A stretch of 30,175 bases of DNA from the NCBI RefSeq assembly GCF_000003605.2, contig NW_003153258.1, positions 89,327 through 119,501 on the forward strand, given 5' to 3'. Source of the stretch: Saccoglossus kowalevskii (taxonomy: Eukaryota > Hemichordata > Enteropneusta > Harrimaniidae). The stretch's first letter is position 1; the number at the start of each line of letters is the position of its first letter. Made by a program: the position numbers and the translations under genes. The notes beneath the pieces are model-generated. The model saw nothing but the letters and a program-made list of their open reading frames with translations. It had not been told where the DNA came from and made no database searches. This document shows, one piece after another, positions 25,601 to 30,175 of the stretch.

Positions 25601-27141
25601 TCGCTGAAAAGCATTTTGGGGTGTTATGTATGGAATTTATTTTCACTGATTTTCGATGAGTTGAATGTGAAATATATTTTATTTTCACTGACTCATTTCT
25701 TCAGCGAAAATAAATTCCAAGCGGAAATAGGTATTTTACAGTACTGCAAAAAAGAATGTAACAGAGATCACATTTATAATGAGATTAACACAATAGAAAA
25801 GTGGATTAAAACTTGTAAGCCTATTAAAAGAATGTATATTTTTGTTGCCACTAGTGATGATAAACAATTATAGTTTGGGGCTAAATGGAATGTTAAGTTT
25901 TAATTTGCATATGAATAGTGTTGCTAATTCTTGTTGTTTGGTTTAATTTAAAGACCCTGGGAAACCAAACACTATGGAGCAAATTATTGTTTACATTTAA
26001 TTAAATTACATTTAAATTTGTACCTCATTTTACAATTATTTTGTATCCACTATGTAGTAGTTTAGGGACGATTGATGTGGGATAAAAAACTTATTTGCTT
26101 TAGTTTGGGGGTGGGGGTTTTGACCTCAAAAAGTTTCTATCCTACAAAAACGATTTTATTTTTTAATGAAGTCAAAAAAATCTTGGAGTATTTGTAGTTC
26201 GTTTTGTTTCTATCCAATCATGGACAGAAATTTCAGAAAATGAAAAAAAACAAACATCCAAGACAAGAAAATGGTTTGGTCCGAGTGTAAATATGCGTGT
26301 CAAATGAGGTGCATTTGTAAAGTCTTTTTACACCCACCCGACAACCAACTGCTATGCCATACTACTGTCTGATTATCCATTTGTATTTAATGGTGAATAT
26401 AGTCTGACGCCATGACCAATATTTATCAATTAAGTTTAAGTGGGGAGTGGGGGGTTTTGAAAAAAACTACAAAAATTTAGTTTTTTATCCGACATCGATC
26501 TTTTGACGTCGTCCCTTACTGAGAGTAGTTGTAATAAGTAAAGTCTGTGGTAAAGTGTAGTTTTTTTTTCAATTACATCATAACACGTGTTACGAGGTAG
26601 GAGTTCCATAGGGCTCCCTCCCTCACCTATAACTCATACGATATAGACGCCAAGCCCCAGTGGGCAAAACATGACAATATTTATGTAACAAAAGTACACT
26701 GTATGAGATATGTACGTGACTGAAGATAGCATCGAATACCAACTATTTGACGGCCAGTCAGCTATGACAATATTATTCCGACAACTCGATGCCAAGCGGA
26801 AAACGACATTAACATGTAGAATACATATAGATTTCGTCATGGCCGCACCCCTGTATGCATGATTGTACGTACACATAGATTGGCCAAGTTGAAGTATAAG
26901 TAGATAATATTTGGTAATCGTTGTTTCAACTTCTAAGCAACTATTAAAAATAGTTAGACGTAGTTCAAGATCGCTACAGCCCGACATTGGTTTAAATAAA
27001 GTACACATGAACGCCAGGGACCCTCAAACGATAACATTCAATTCACTTACCCATGCAAGTATTGTGAGAAACGAAAACGAACGTGAGCAGCGTCAATAAA
27101 AGTCGGCAATGACACTTCTTAGGCGTGAAAACTATCGCCAT
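4200..27141 (-). CDS. VEGFR: VEGF receptor-like tyrosine kinase, 19 coding exons (gene span)
   Basis: Predicted single-pass receptor tyrosine kinase of the VEGFR family, binding PDGF/VEGF-type growth factors at the cell surface. Spliced exons (27141-27051, 19568-19233, 18158-17880, 17239-17100, 15137-14951, 14282-13989, 13815-13447, 12969-12652, 11995-11708, 11219-10923, 10470-10331, 9667-9418, 9162-9052, 8530-8304, 7797-7675, 6656-6583, 5816-5676, 5098-4993, 4601-4200) give 1390 residues; all junctions are GT-AG and in phase. Order: signal peptide (about 1-30), eight Ig domains (31-866), transmembrane helix (about 886-908), kinase (about 958-1255) split by a short insert, and tail. Kinase motifs are complete: glycine loop GRGAFG at 966-971, Lys993, alpha-C Glu1010, HRDLAARN at 1112-1119, DFG at 1132-1134, APE-type PES at 1160-1162. 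The HRD-to-DFG stretch and the Ig4/Ig5 peculiarities fit VEGFR better than FGFR or PDGFR. Vertebrate members have seven Ig domains; this has eight. Confidence 0.95.
4993..5098 (-). CDS. VEGFR: VEGFR exon 18: end of the kinase domain
   Basis: Residues 1222-1257. [18 protein letters not shown] matches the terminal kinase helix pattern (CW, then RP) of the family, followed by [15 protein letters not shown]. It ends in phase 0 at a GTAAAC donor. Confidence 0.94.
5676..5816 (-). CDS. VEGFR: VEGFR exon 17: kinase C-lobe, helix F and G
   Basis: Residues 1175-1221. [20 protein letters not shown] is the helix F/G segment shared by class III and V receptors, followed by [13 protein letters not shown]. 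The donor is GTGAGT; the codon for Ile1222 is split across the junction with exon 18. Confidence 0.95.
6583..6656 (-). CDS. VEGFR: VEGFR exon 16: APE-type segment of the kinase
   Basis: Residues 1151-1174 plus two bases. [13 protein letters not shown] is the P+1 loop with the conserved Pro-Glu, followed by FTTESDV, which joins WSFGVL in the next exon. It is only 74 nt long but phase and homology fix both ends. The donor is GTAAGT. Confidence 0.93.
7675..7797 (-). CDS. VEGFR: VEGFR exon 15: catalytic loop and activation loop
   Basis: Residues 1110-1150, phase 0 at both ends. The catalytic loop HRDLAARN has Asp1114 as the base; DFG is at 1132-1134. The activation loop [11 protein letters not shown] has Tyr1140 and Tyr1145, aligned with the autophosphorylation pair of VEGFR2. 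The sequence between the loops ([19 protein letters not shown]) is nearly identical to vertebrate VEGFRs, and this is the strongest single piece of evidence for the family. Confidence 0.97.
8090..8285 (+). mobile_element. Probable LINE/SINE 3' tail in intron 14
   Basis: The segment ends with ACGGAGGCAATAAAGTTATT followed by ATT/AT repeats (8248-8280), a layout typical of retrotransposon 3' ends with a simple-repeat tail. It lies on the strand opposite to the host gene. No reading frame of the element remains, and the 5' limit is uncertain. Confidence 0.4.
8304..8530 (-). CDS. VEGFR: VEGFR exon 14: hinge, short kinase insert, helix E
   Basis: Residues 1034-1109. The hinge and helix D read [19 protein letters not shown], as in vertebrate VEGFRs. 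The kinase insert (about 1053-1086) is roughly 34 residues, about half the length usual in vertebrate VEGFRs. It holds two tyrosines in acidic context, SYEDV (Tyr1075) and EYGED (Tyr1081), which are possible phosphorylation docking sites. The exon ends with [11 protein letters not shown]. Confidence 0.94.
9052..9162 (-). CDS. VEGFR: VEGFR exon 13: kinase helix C to beta 5
   Basis: Residues 997-1033. It encodes [13 protein letters not shown] with the helix-C glutamate Glu1010, followed by [11 protein letters not shown], a strongly conserved segment of class III/V receptor kinases. Two AG acceptors sit side by side (exon start 9162 or 9160). Only 9162 keeps the frame from exon 12 and restores the VEGFR residue Glu997. 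Confidence 0.93.
9418..9667 (-). CDS. VEGFR: VEGFR exon 12: juxtamembrane segment and kinase N-lobe
   Basis: Residues 914-996. It contains the juxtamembrane segment with [13 protein letters not shown] (compare LPYDASKWEFPRDRL in KDR), the glycine-rich loop GRGAFGRV at 966-973 and the ATP-anchoring lysine Lys993 in VAVKMLK. Its donor is GTTTGT, weaker than the others; the phase and the resulting junction VKMLKE, as in vertebrate VEGFRs, support it. Confidence 0.94.
10331..10470 (-). CDS. VEGFR: VEGFR exon 11: transmembrane helix
   Basis: Residues 867-913. A short extracellular stalk leads into a hydrophobic helix at about 886-908 ([15 protein letters not shown], then IIIILTL), closed by the stop-transfer cluster RRHRK. 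The exon ends in phase 0 at GTGAGA and reads directly into RPVYRHSD of the juxtamembrane exon. Confidence 0.93.
10923..11219 (-). CDS. VEGFR: VEGFR exon 10: extra eighth Ig domain next to the membrane
   Basis: Residues 768-866, phase 1 at both ends, so skipping it would keep the frame. It is a full I-set-like Ig domain: Cys791 ([11 protein letters not shown]), Trp803 (VEWAKK) and Cys849 ([11 protein letters not shown]). It follows the exon that matches vertebrate Ig7 and precedes the transmembrane exon, so it has no one-to-one counterpart in the seven-Ig vertebrate receptors. The acceptor is TTGTTTACAG and the donor GTAAGT; both look strong. Confidence 0.9.
11357..11557 (+). mobile_element. 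MITE copy A (CTGTAAAAT termini) in intron 9
   Basis: About 200 bp with terminal inverted repeats: left ACTGTAAAAT, then TTTTAGCTGGAATTAATTTT; right AGCGAAAATAAAATATTTTA then CAGT. It aligns along nearly its full length with copy B at 12135-12343 in opposite orientation, and with copy C at 25569-25741 in the same orientation. No coding capacity. Confidence 0.85.
11708..11995 (-). CDS. VEGFR: VEGFR exon 9: Ig domain 7
   Basis: Residues 672-767, phase 1 at both ends. Cys698, Trp710 and Cys749 are present. [20 protein letters not shown] closely follows the KDR Ig7 pattern (LDCHANGVPEPQITWFKNN). In the known seven-Ig receptors this is the last Ig before the membrane, but here another Ig exon follows. 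Opposite-facing copies of one MITE lie about 150 bp away on both sides. Confidence 0.93.
12135..12343 (-). mobile_element. MITE copy B (inverted relative to A) in intron 8
   Basis: The best-preserved copy. Termini TACTGTAAAATACTTTATTT and the complementary right end AAATAAGTATTTTACAGTA make perfect outer ends flanked by TA, which suggests a TA target-site duplication as in Tc1/mariner-type MITEs. Read on the minus strand it aligns with copy A, including the shared internal phrases TGTTTTGTATGGAAT, ACTGATTTTTGA and CTGGATTTTATTTTCAC. Confidence 0.85.
12652..12969 (-). CDS. VEGFR: VEGFR exon 8: Ig domain 6
   Basis: Residues 566-671, phase 1 at both ends. Cys590, Trp602 and Cys647 are present. 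[17 protein letters not shown] parallels the KDR Ig6 segment around LSCTVNKFLYRDVTW, and LADSGMYTC is the usual C-terminal signature. Several NxT/NxS sequons are present, including NLT at the first cysteine and NTT in the loop after the Trp. The end of the exon is rich in basic residues ([15 protein letters not shown]). Confidence 0.92.
12970..13446 (-). other. VEGFR: VEGFR intron 7
   Basis: An intron of 477 nt with GT-AG ends on the minus strand. Nothing else recognisable. Confidence 0.6.
13447..13815 (-). CDS. VEGFR: VEGFR exon 7: Ig domain 5 with long cysteine-bearing insert
   Basis: Residues 443-565, phase 1 at both ends, the longest Ig exon. Cys474 and Cys545 (GWYRCVA) form the canonical pair and Trp486 is the core Trp. 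Between them is a long loop, [16 protein letters not shown], with an extra cysteine pair (491 and 497). A W-x-W motif followed by extra cysteines is also found in Ig5 of vertebrate VEGFRs, and this anchors the one-to-one numbering of the domains. Confidence 0.92.
13989..14282 (-). CDS. VEGFR: VEGFR exon 6: Ig domain 4, without the cysteine pair
   Basis: Residues 345-442. The fold signature is recognisable ([23 protein letters not shown]), but both canonical cysteines are replaced: the first lies in KAKIFFTT and the second position is the Leu/Val of YTLV. Vertebrate VEGFR Ig4 also lacks this disulfide (for example IKWYKNG and GNYTV in KDR), so this is a family trait rather than decay. Ig4 contributes receptor-receptor contacts in vertebrates. 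Confidence 0.92.
14283..14950 (-). other. VEGFR: VEGFR intron 5
   Basis: An intron of 668 nt. Short open stretches on both strands near 14350-14580 mirror each other and show no coding character. Confidence 0.6.
14951..15137 (-). CDS. VEGFR: VEGFR exon 5: second half of Ig domain 3
   Basis: Residues 283-344, starting in phase 0 and ending in phase 1. It opens with an NST sequon (Asn285) and carries the C-terminal Ig signature [11 protein letters not shown] with Cys326. The acceptor is GTTATTTCTAG and the donor GTAAGT. Joined to exon 4 it gives one complete Ig3. Confidence 0.92.
15138..17099 (-). other. VEGFR: VEGFR intron 4, splitting Ig domain 3
   Basis: An intron of 1962 nt in phase 0. 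It holds a foldback element at 15945-16358; the rest is AT-rich with no gene recognised. Confidence 0.7.
15945..16358. mobile_element. Foldback MITE with repeat-built inverted termini
   Basis: The left end CGTTGAGTGGAAACCCCGG and the right end CCGGGGTTTCCACTCAACG are perfect inverted repeats. Inside each arm the phrase AAAACACTAAACCTGTCG (left) or its complement GGTTTAGTGTTTTTC (right) is repeated about four times; the arms close with AAAGGGTG and CGCCCTTTAC. TTGGCAG occurs just outside both ends (15938-15944 and 16359-16365), a likely 7-bp target duplication. No coding capacity. Confidence 0.85.
17100..17239 (-). CDS. VEGFR: VEGFR exon 4: first half of Ig domain 3
   Basis: Residues 236-282. 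It contains the first cysteine (Cys262, TITCIV) and the Trp (Trp276, in FEWEYPGKD); FEWEYP parallels FNWEYP in vertebrate KDR Ig3. It ends in phase 0 at a GTAAGT donor. The second half of the domain is nearly 2 kb away, and this is the only Ig domain in the gene interrupted by an intron. Confidence 0.9.
17240..17879 (-). other. VEGFR: VEGFR intron 3
   Basis: An intron of 640 nt with GT-AG ends; nothing else recognised. Confidence 0.6.
17880..18158 (-). CDS. VEGFR: VEGFR exon 3: Ig domain 2 (predicted ligand-binding)
   Basis: Residues 143-236, phase 1 at both ends. It has Cys168 (TIPC) and Cys217 (VVCTA) but no canonical core Trp, as in Ig2 of the vertebrate receptors. The stretch YDPERGFNV matches the position of the conserved strand before the second cysteine in VEGFR Ig2. 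In vertebrates Ig2 and Ig3 hold the main VEGF contact; the same role is inferred here. Confidence 0.92.
18190..18490. repeat. Unclassified GC-richer interspersed sequence in intron 2
   Basis: A block markedly richer in G and C than its surroundings, from about TTTAACAAGGGAACAGG to TGGTGGCGCCGCTG, ending in a T-run at 18477-18486. It looks like an inserted repeat, but I cannot define its ends or its family. Confidence 0.3.
18512..18945. mobile_element. Non-autonomous DNA transposon with TA-flanked inverted termini
   Basis: Left end CCGTACTCTACCGCGTTAGC; the right end read on the minus strand is CCGAACTCAACCGCGTCAGC. Both are flanked by TA, consistent with a Tc1/mariner-type target duplication. 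Subterminal GCGCCCACCCC motifs also recur in inverted form (18550s and 18875s). About 434 bp, no coding capacity. Confidence 0.75.
19233..19568 (-). CDS. VEGFR: VEGFR exon 2: Ig domain 1
   Basis: Residues 31-142, phase 1 at both ends. It carries a complete Ig fold signature: Cys61 (in LRITCYSK), Trp69 and Cys118 (in LDTGLYQC). The run LRITC...IEWIYP resembles the first Ig domain of vertebrate VEGFRs. There are N-glycosylation sequons at Asn106 (NRT) and Asn129 (NQT). The acceptor is TTATTTCTGTAG and the donor GTAAGT. Confidence 0.92.
19700..20115. repeat. Repeat block built on GTCTGAAAAGGGG
   Basis: The phrase GTCTGAAAAGGGGTA or a close variant occurs six times, starting at about 19796, 19829, 19863, 20018, 20048 and 20084. 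Spacing is irregular (about 30 to 155 bp). A G-run (GGGGGGGGGG) sits at the left edge near 19720. Nothing in it looks coding. Confidence 0.7.
20209..20234. repeat. Perfect 12-bp palindrome hairpin
   Basis: GACCCTCTAAAA and TTTTAGAGGGTC are perfect inverted arms separated by TC. It may be a MITE remnant end or a recombination scar. Confidence 0.7.
21148..21183. repeat. Exact 18-bp tandem duplication
   Basis: CGATCACAAAGACCTGTG occurs twice in direct succession. A recent slippage duplication is the simplest explanation. Confidence 0.8.
23118..23406 (-). pseudogene. Broken Myb/SANT-like DNA-binding protein of a transposon
   Basis: From an ATG at 23406 the minus strand reads [19 protein letters not shown] then NIQRMMDV and hits a stop. 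After a shift of one frame it continues [20 protein letters not shown] then SLQCQRKI, an in-frame stop, and [12 protein letters not shown], ending at a stop at 23120-23118. The order WSDEE-like start, IW-like helix, VYxxIAxKxxEKGxDRT and QCxxKIxxLRxxYK is that of the Myb/SANT-like domains found in Harbinger-type elements and related domesticated genes. It has at least one frameshift and one further stop and is not functional. Confidence 0.65.
23426..24907. mobile_element. Inner DNA transposon with CAGTGTTCTCCCCAGGA termini
   Basis: About 1.48 kb. The left terminus CAGTGTTCTCCCCAGGA and the right terminus TCCTGGGGAGAACACTG are perfect inverted repeats of 17 bp. The similarity continues for about 20 bp more (GTAAACAGCGTGGCGG against TTTAAACCACTGTGGCGG on the complement). 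TGACG lies directly outside both ends (23421-23425 and 24908-24912), a probable 5-bp target duplication. The interior is richer in CpG than the flanks and repeats CCGCCAC several times near the left end. No transposase frame is visible, so it is non-autonomous. The superfamily is not assigned: CAGTG termini recall hAT, but the duplication is not 8 bp. Confidence 0.8.
25569..25741 (+). mobile_element. MITE copy C, shortened
   Basis: Same family and orientation as the copy at 11357-11557: AAAATACTTTATTTTGGCTG, then TGTATGGAATTTATTTTCAC, GATGAGTTGAATGT, and the terminal GTATTTTACAGTA. The left terminus is eroded and an internal part after GAATGT is missing. Confidence 0.8.
27051..27141 (-). CDS. 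VEGFR: VEGFR exon 1: start codon and signal peptide
   Basis: Thirty codons plus one base, ending in a GTAAGT donor in phase 1, which fits the phase-1 acceptor at 19568. The peptide is a classic signal sequence: [13 protein letters not shown] followed by a hydrophobic core [12 protein letters not shown]. The ATG has a strong context (AAG before, G after), and an in-frame TGA lies 12 codons upstream at 27177-27175, so this is the first ATG in frame. Joining to exon 2 gives Ala31 and a mature N-terminus about as far from the first Ig1 cysteine as in vertebrate KDR. The exon is 7.5 kb from exon 2 and too short to stand out on length alone; the identification is by phase, signal-peptide character and position. 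Confidence 0.85.
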
Positions 27142-27636
27142 CTTGACTTGGTTCAACAGTTTGTAAATATGCAGTCACTTGTTGTTGCCGTGGTCTGTCC
27201 GACAGGTCAACCACGCTTGTTATACGGTGAACGGAAAGTTGAAACTGTCGATCTTTCTTGCGGACTAGTAAAACATACCATCGGAGAACACATTCAGTCC
27301 TTCAATGAATCCGTCGATCAATTGGCTTCTCTTCTTACCCCACTCGGTACTCCTCAATCACGTCCCATAGCGTTGCTGTTCCAACAAACATGGTCACTCC
27401 AGCTCATACCTAAAGCCACAGACATTCTTTCGGAGAAAGACCGCTCCACGGTTTGGGGAGTGGGCTCACAGAATGGAAGATTGAGGCGGAGTATAAGTTT
27501 GTTGATTGAAGAGAGCAACTTCCTGTCTGACGTATCAATTGTCTCAATCTTGATTTTTCAACGAAAAATGTCCCAGTTCCGGATTCAAGATTATGCACGA
27601 AAACACAATGTGGTGGTGCACAGAATATTGCTGTAA
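27109..27636 (+). CDS. Unrecognised 175-codon open frame antisense to VEGFR exon 1
   Basis: An open frame from ATG 27109 to TAA, with a second possible start at codon 21 (MQSLVVAVVCPTG). It overlaps the signal-peptide exon on the other strand. I recognise no domain. No membrane segment is evident beyond a short hydrophobic patch (SLVVAVVCP) near the second start and a hydrophobic SIVSILIFQ near the end. It is the longest open frame in the window outside the receptor exons that does not mirror one over most of its length, and its base composition is less AT-rich than the introns. It could be a small antisense gene, an old gene remnant, or simply chance openness of the receptor 5' UTR. Confidence 0.2.
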   Translation: MTLLRRENYRHLDLVQQFVNMQSLVVAVVCPTGQPRLLYGERKVETVDLSCGLVKHTIGEHIQSFNESVDQLASLLTPLGTPQSRPIALLFQQTWSLQLIPKATDILSEKDRSTVWGVGSQNGRLRRSISLLIEESNFLSDVSIVSILIFQRKMSQFRIQDYARKHNVVVHRILL

Positions 27637-29400
27637 ATCAAAAGGAGGTACTTAAAAGTGTGTAAAAGACAACTGAACAAGGACCTACTTCCCGTATGGT
27701 TTACATGTAGCTATCGTGTCGGTGATTTAGGCAGGGGCACGTACTCCCATTCTATCCGAGGAGCTAAAAAAAGGGGAGGAGCAAGCACTAAACACGTTTA
27801 TATTTACTCTCTTAGAGGAACTGTGCTTCAACTACAAGTTATCTGTTTTATTCCAGACTTAGCCGCACAAATGTGATAAAGATAACAGTGTTTAGTAGTC
27901 AAATACTAGTATGATGTCGTAGTAGTGCAAATGAAGTCAGTAACTTTATTGGGGAACGTGAATATTGTGACGGCGACTTACATGTATCCACTAATAAATT
28001 ACAAGTATTCAAACTTTGGCGTCGGCCAGTCATCTAGATATGTATTTAAGTATGACCAGTTCCATGGTATGACGAACGGTTCATGACGAACATTCTTACT
28101 AGCAATTGTATTTTTTTTTGCAACGCTTTATTACTTCTAAAACGATGTGTTTTTCTCTTCTCATTTGTGAATATCGTTCTGACAGTTTTCTAGCCCAGGA
28201 GCTGAGCCTCAGCGTTGAGTGAAGTGAGCAACTGAAGTAGATAGGCCCGATAAGTTGGTCGAAATCGGATCCCCGTCATAACTAATCGCCTGGCTAGTAT
28301 CCGCACACACACACGCGTCAGGGGTAAAACATGCATTATCTGACATTTGGGACTGTGCCCCTAGTAACAGTCCCTTTAGACGTACCGACGCTTGGCGCTA
28401 TGGCCAGGCTCATTCAAAATTAAATCACAACCCAAGACATAGTAAAAATAACACCATGAACCATATTATAAAACTCGTGTTATCCATAACTAGTTACCTG
28501 CTTGTGTCATAGATAGTAAAATGTAGTTTGCACTCGTATTGATGCGTGCAACAGTTGGCTATTAATCACTAACACACGTGCCAACACGAATATCTGTTTG
28601 GAAGCTTTGGAAAGATGATAACTCTGACGTGAAATAGGCGTATTTTTGTTAGTGGCGTCTGGAAGACATCGGTCGGGAGAGGTCATCACAGCGTCGGTAG
28701 CGTGTAACTCGAGATCCCAAGAGCACGCTTTTTCTATAATTTTTCGGGAATGAATATTCACAAGCGTCCTCCTCCAAATCTTTTAACTTGGCTACTTGCC
28801 AAAAAACATAGAAATGAATTGTGATTGCCATGGTTACAGTGTAAACGATATGAGCATGTTTCTCATATGCTGAACTGGTTCTGAAGTTGAACCCCACGTG
28901 TATGACATTACAGACTGTAAACAATATCGACTGGTCACGACTTTAATAGAATCCAAACATCTTTTTCACGACGGATCATGGCCATCCTCGATGGATTCGT
29001 GATGTAGCAGTTTTCACAGATAATAAACCCAGTTCGCAACGATACACCGACCAATTCAACTTCCGTAATAATGGTCTCGAAAAATAAAATTATGACATGT
29101 CATATGCTATGATTTCTATCTAAATATCAAATTTTAATAAATATGCCAAATACTAGTAGTGAATCATGGTTGTATAAATAATAACACTTGTATGTACTGT
29201 GAACAATAAAATACTGTTATTCTTGCTATATAATTTTTGATTAGCCAGTGTCTTTTGCATGTAGTTTGTTTTTCTCAGTTTTGTTGTCCTGAATTTTCAA
29301 AATCCTTGTTATTTATAACCAATTTAATTTCTTCCGAGAATTTTACGTGTTTCAATAAACATATAAAGTTGTAAACAGTAAAAAAAATTCGTCCAACTTT
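27142..29400. other. VEGFR 5' UTR and upstream region
   Basis: The receptor 5' UTR and promoter should lie here on the minus strand. I see no convincing TATA box and cannot place the transcription start. A frame stop at 27177-27175 rules out N-terminal extension of the receptor. ETS-type CTTCCTG occurs at about 27519-27525, which may or may not matter. CpG is more frequent here than in the introns. Confidence 0.4.
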
Positions 29401-29444
29401 GAAGTTGCGTAGTGCATCATGGGACTCCTAGGACGCCGACAATA

Positions 29445-29455
29445 GCGCATGCGCA
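29445..29455. promoter_or_regulatory. NRF1-type palindrome in a promoter-like patch
   Basis: GCGCATGCGCA is a perfect match to the NRF1 (nuclear respiratory factor 1) consensus, a common element of TATA-less housekeeping promoters in animals. It sits 15 bp before AACAAAATGG at 29466-29474, and just after GTGCATCATGGGACTCC. Confidence 0.5.
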
Positions 29456-29470
29456 TTCCAGCTAAACAAA

Positions 29471-30175
29471 ATGGTGGGTATTACTTCACGTTTTTCTTAT
29501 TTTCATGTGAATTAAGATAGTTTTCATGTTTTGTGGAGGTAATGTGGTTACCGACATCATTCTAATAAGCTCACGGCAACACATGTATGCGAAAACCCAC
29601 CAGAACTCAAATACAGACTGAATTATGGCTCACTATTCTGGCTCACCGTTACTTGCACATTTTGAGTACTGACTACTGTACTTTACGTTGGTTTGTGCTG
29701 AGCCGGGCAGCCAGAATCATACGTCAAACTATTTAAACTGATTTTTTTTTCGTGGCCCGACTCTTAAACTTTTTTTTTAGAAAATGCTAGTAACTTGTGT
29801 TTGACCTGTAATTATCATTTCGTGCTCAGCTTTTCTGAAAACGAAGTTAAGTTTAGCTGCAGATTGGTTTTGCTGTGGGGTATTGCATTGAGTTTCAAAA
29901 TGATTTGTCTTGTATCTTAAGGATGTTGTGAAACTGGTGGATTATATCATAAAATGATATAGGTTGTGTATGAAACCGTATACAATTTAAGTTCTCAAAG
30001 AGCATTCAGTCTTCAGAAGTCACTTCACTTTATTACTAGCATGTATTCTGCTGTTATAATTATTATTTCCGACCGTTTTGCTATTGTATTTTCTAGATTC
30101 GTTGATTGAATGCAGCATTTACAGTTCATTCAAAGTTGTGTTGGGATTATGTTGATACAGTGTAAAAATGTCAGC
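29471..30175 (+). other. Possible 5' end of a divergent neighbouring gene
   Basis: AAAATGG at 29468-29474 is a good initiation context directly downstream of the NRF1-type site. The frame stops after 14 codons, so if real it must splice almost at once; GTGGGT (29474) and GTATTA (29478) are possible donors. Nothing recognisable follows up to the window end, which would then be its first intron. Weak evidence. Confidence 0.25.

Larger units (their letters stand above)
19569..27050 (-). other. VEGFR: VEGFR intron 1 (7.5 kb)
   Basis: The long first intron between the signal-peptide exon and the Ig1 exon. It contains a GTCTGAAAAGGGG repeat block, a small hairpin, a nested transposon pair, and a third MITE copy. 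The remainder (20240-23100 and 25145-27050) is AT-rich with no recognised gene, apart from an A-run at 20603-20620 and a T-rich, AT-repeat stretch near 25390-25450 that may be another retroelement tail. Confidence 0.8.

Noticed and set aside
26634-27008. 124-codon open frame on the minus strand in intron 1
   Set aside because: It lies just inside the first intron next to exon 1, has no recognisable domain, and its composition looks like translated intron (many Cys, Tyr and Ile).
28507-28924. Two overlapping open frames on the minus strand upstream of the receptor
   Set aside because: They are in different frames, short, and show no domain or splice-site support; best treated as upstream non-coding sequence.
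1-30175. Bacterial-type features (operons, CRISPR arrays, riboswitches) and RNA genes
   Set aside because: The window is intron-rich animal DNA. I saw no evenly spaced repeat-spacer array, and no tRNA or rRNA gene caught my eye on either strand, though an automated tRNA scan was not run.

Overview
This is a stretch of animal nuclear DNA. It is AT-rich, intron-dominated and full of transposon relics. It is mostly occupied by one gene on the minus strand: a complete 19-coding-exon receptor tyrosine kinase of the VEGF receptor family, running from its start codon at 27141 to its stop at 4200. The spliced coding sequence I assembled is 4173 nt (1390 codons before the stop), and every exon junction keeps phase. 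The host looks like a marine invertebrate, perhaps a deuterostome such as a hemichordate, amphioxus or echinoderm. That guess rests on one VEGFR-type gene, long AT-rich introns, and CR1/L2-like, mariner-like and Harbinger-like relics. I cannot name the species.

Layout by plus-strand coordinates. 1-650: decayed 3' end of a CR1/L2-type LINE. 650-4199: no gene seen, with old repeats and probably the receptor 3' UTR at its right edge. 4200-10331: receptor tail, split tyrosine kinase, juxtamembrane and transmembrane exons. 10923-19568: ten exons minus the transmembrane one, i.e. nine exons encoding eight Ig domains. 19569-27050: a 7.5 kb first intron with several mobile elements, including a nested pair. 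27051-27141: the signal-peptide exon. 27142-29440: 5' flank or 5' UTR with an unrecognised antisense reading frame. 29440-29475: a promoter-like patch with an NRF1-type palindrome and a Kozak ATG, probably the start of a divergent plus-strand neighbour.

The receptor is predicted to be a type I membrane protein: signal peptide, eight Ig domains, one transmembrane helix, a catalytically complete kinase with a short insert, and a 133-residue tail rich in tyrosine motifs. Ig1 to Ig7 can be matched one by one to the vertebrate receptors, including an Ig4 without its cysteines and an Ig5 with a long cysteine-bearing insert. The eighth, next to the membrane, is extra.

The most notable points are the eighth Ig domain, the recovery of the remote signal-peptide exon, two opposite-facing copies of one MITE that closely flank the Ig7 exon, and a nested transposon pair carrying a broken Myb/SANT-like gene. 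Everything here is by eye; no database search was run.
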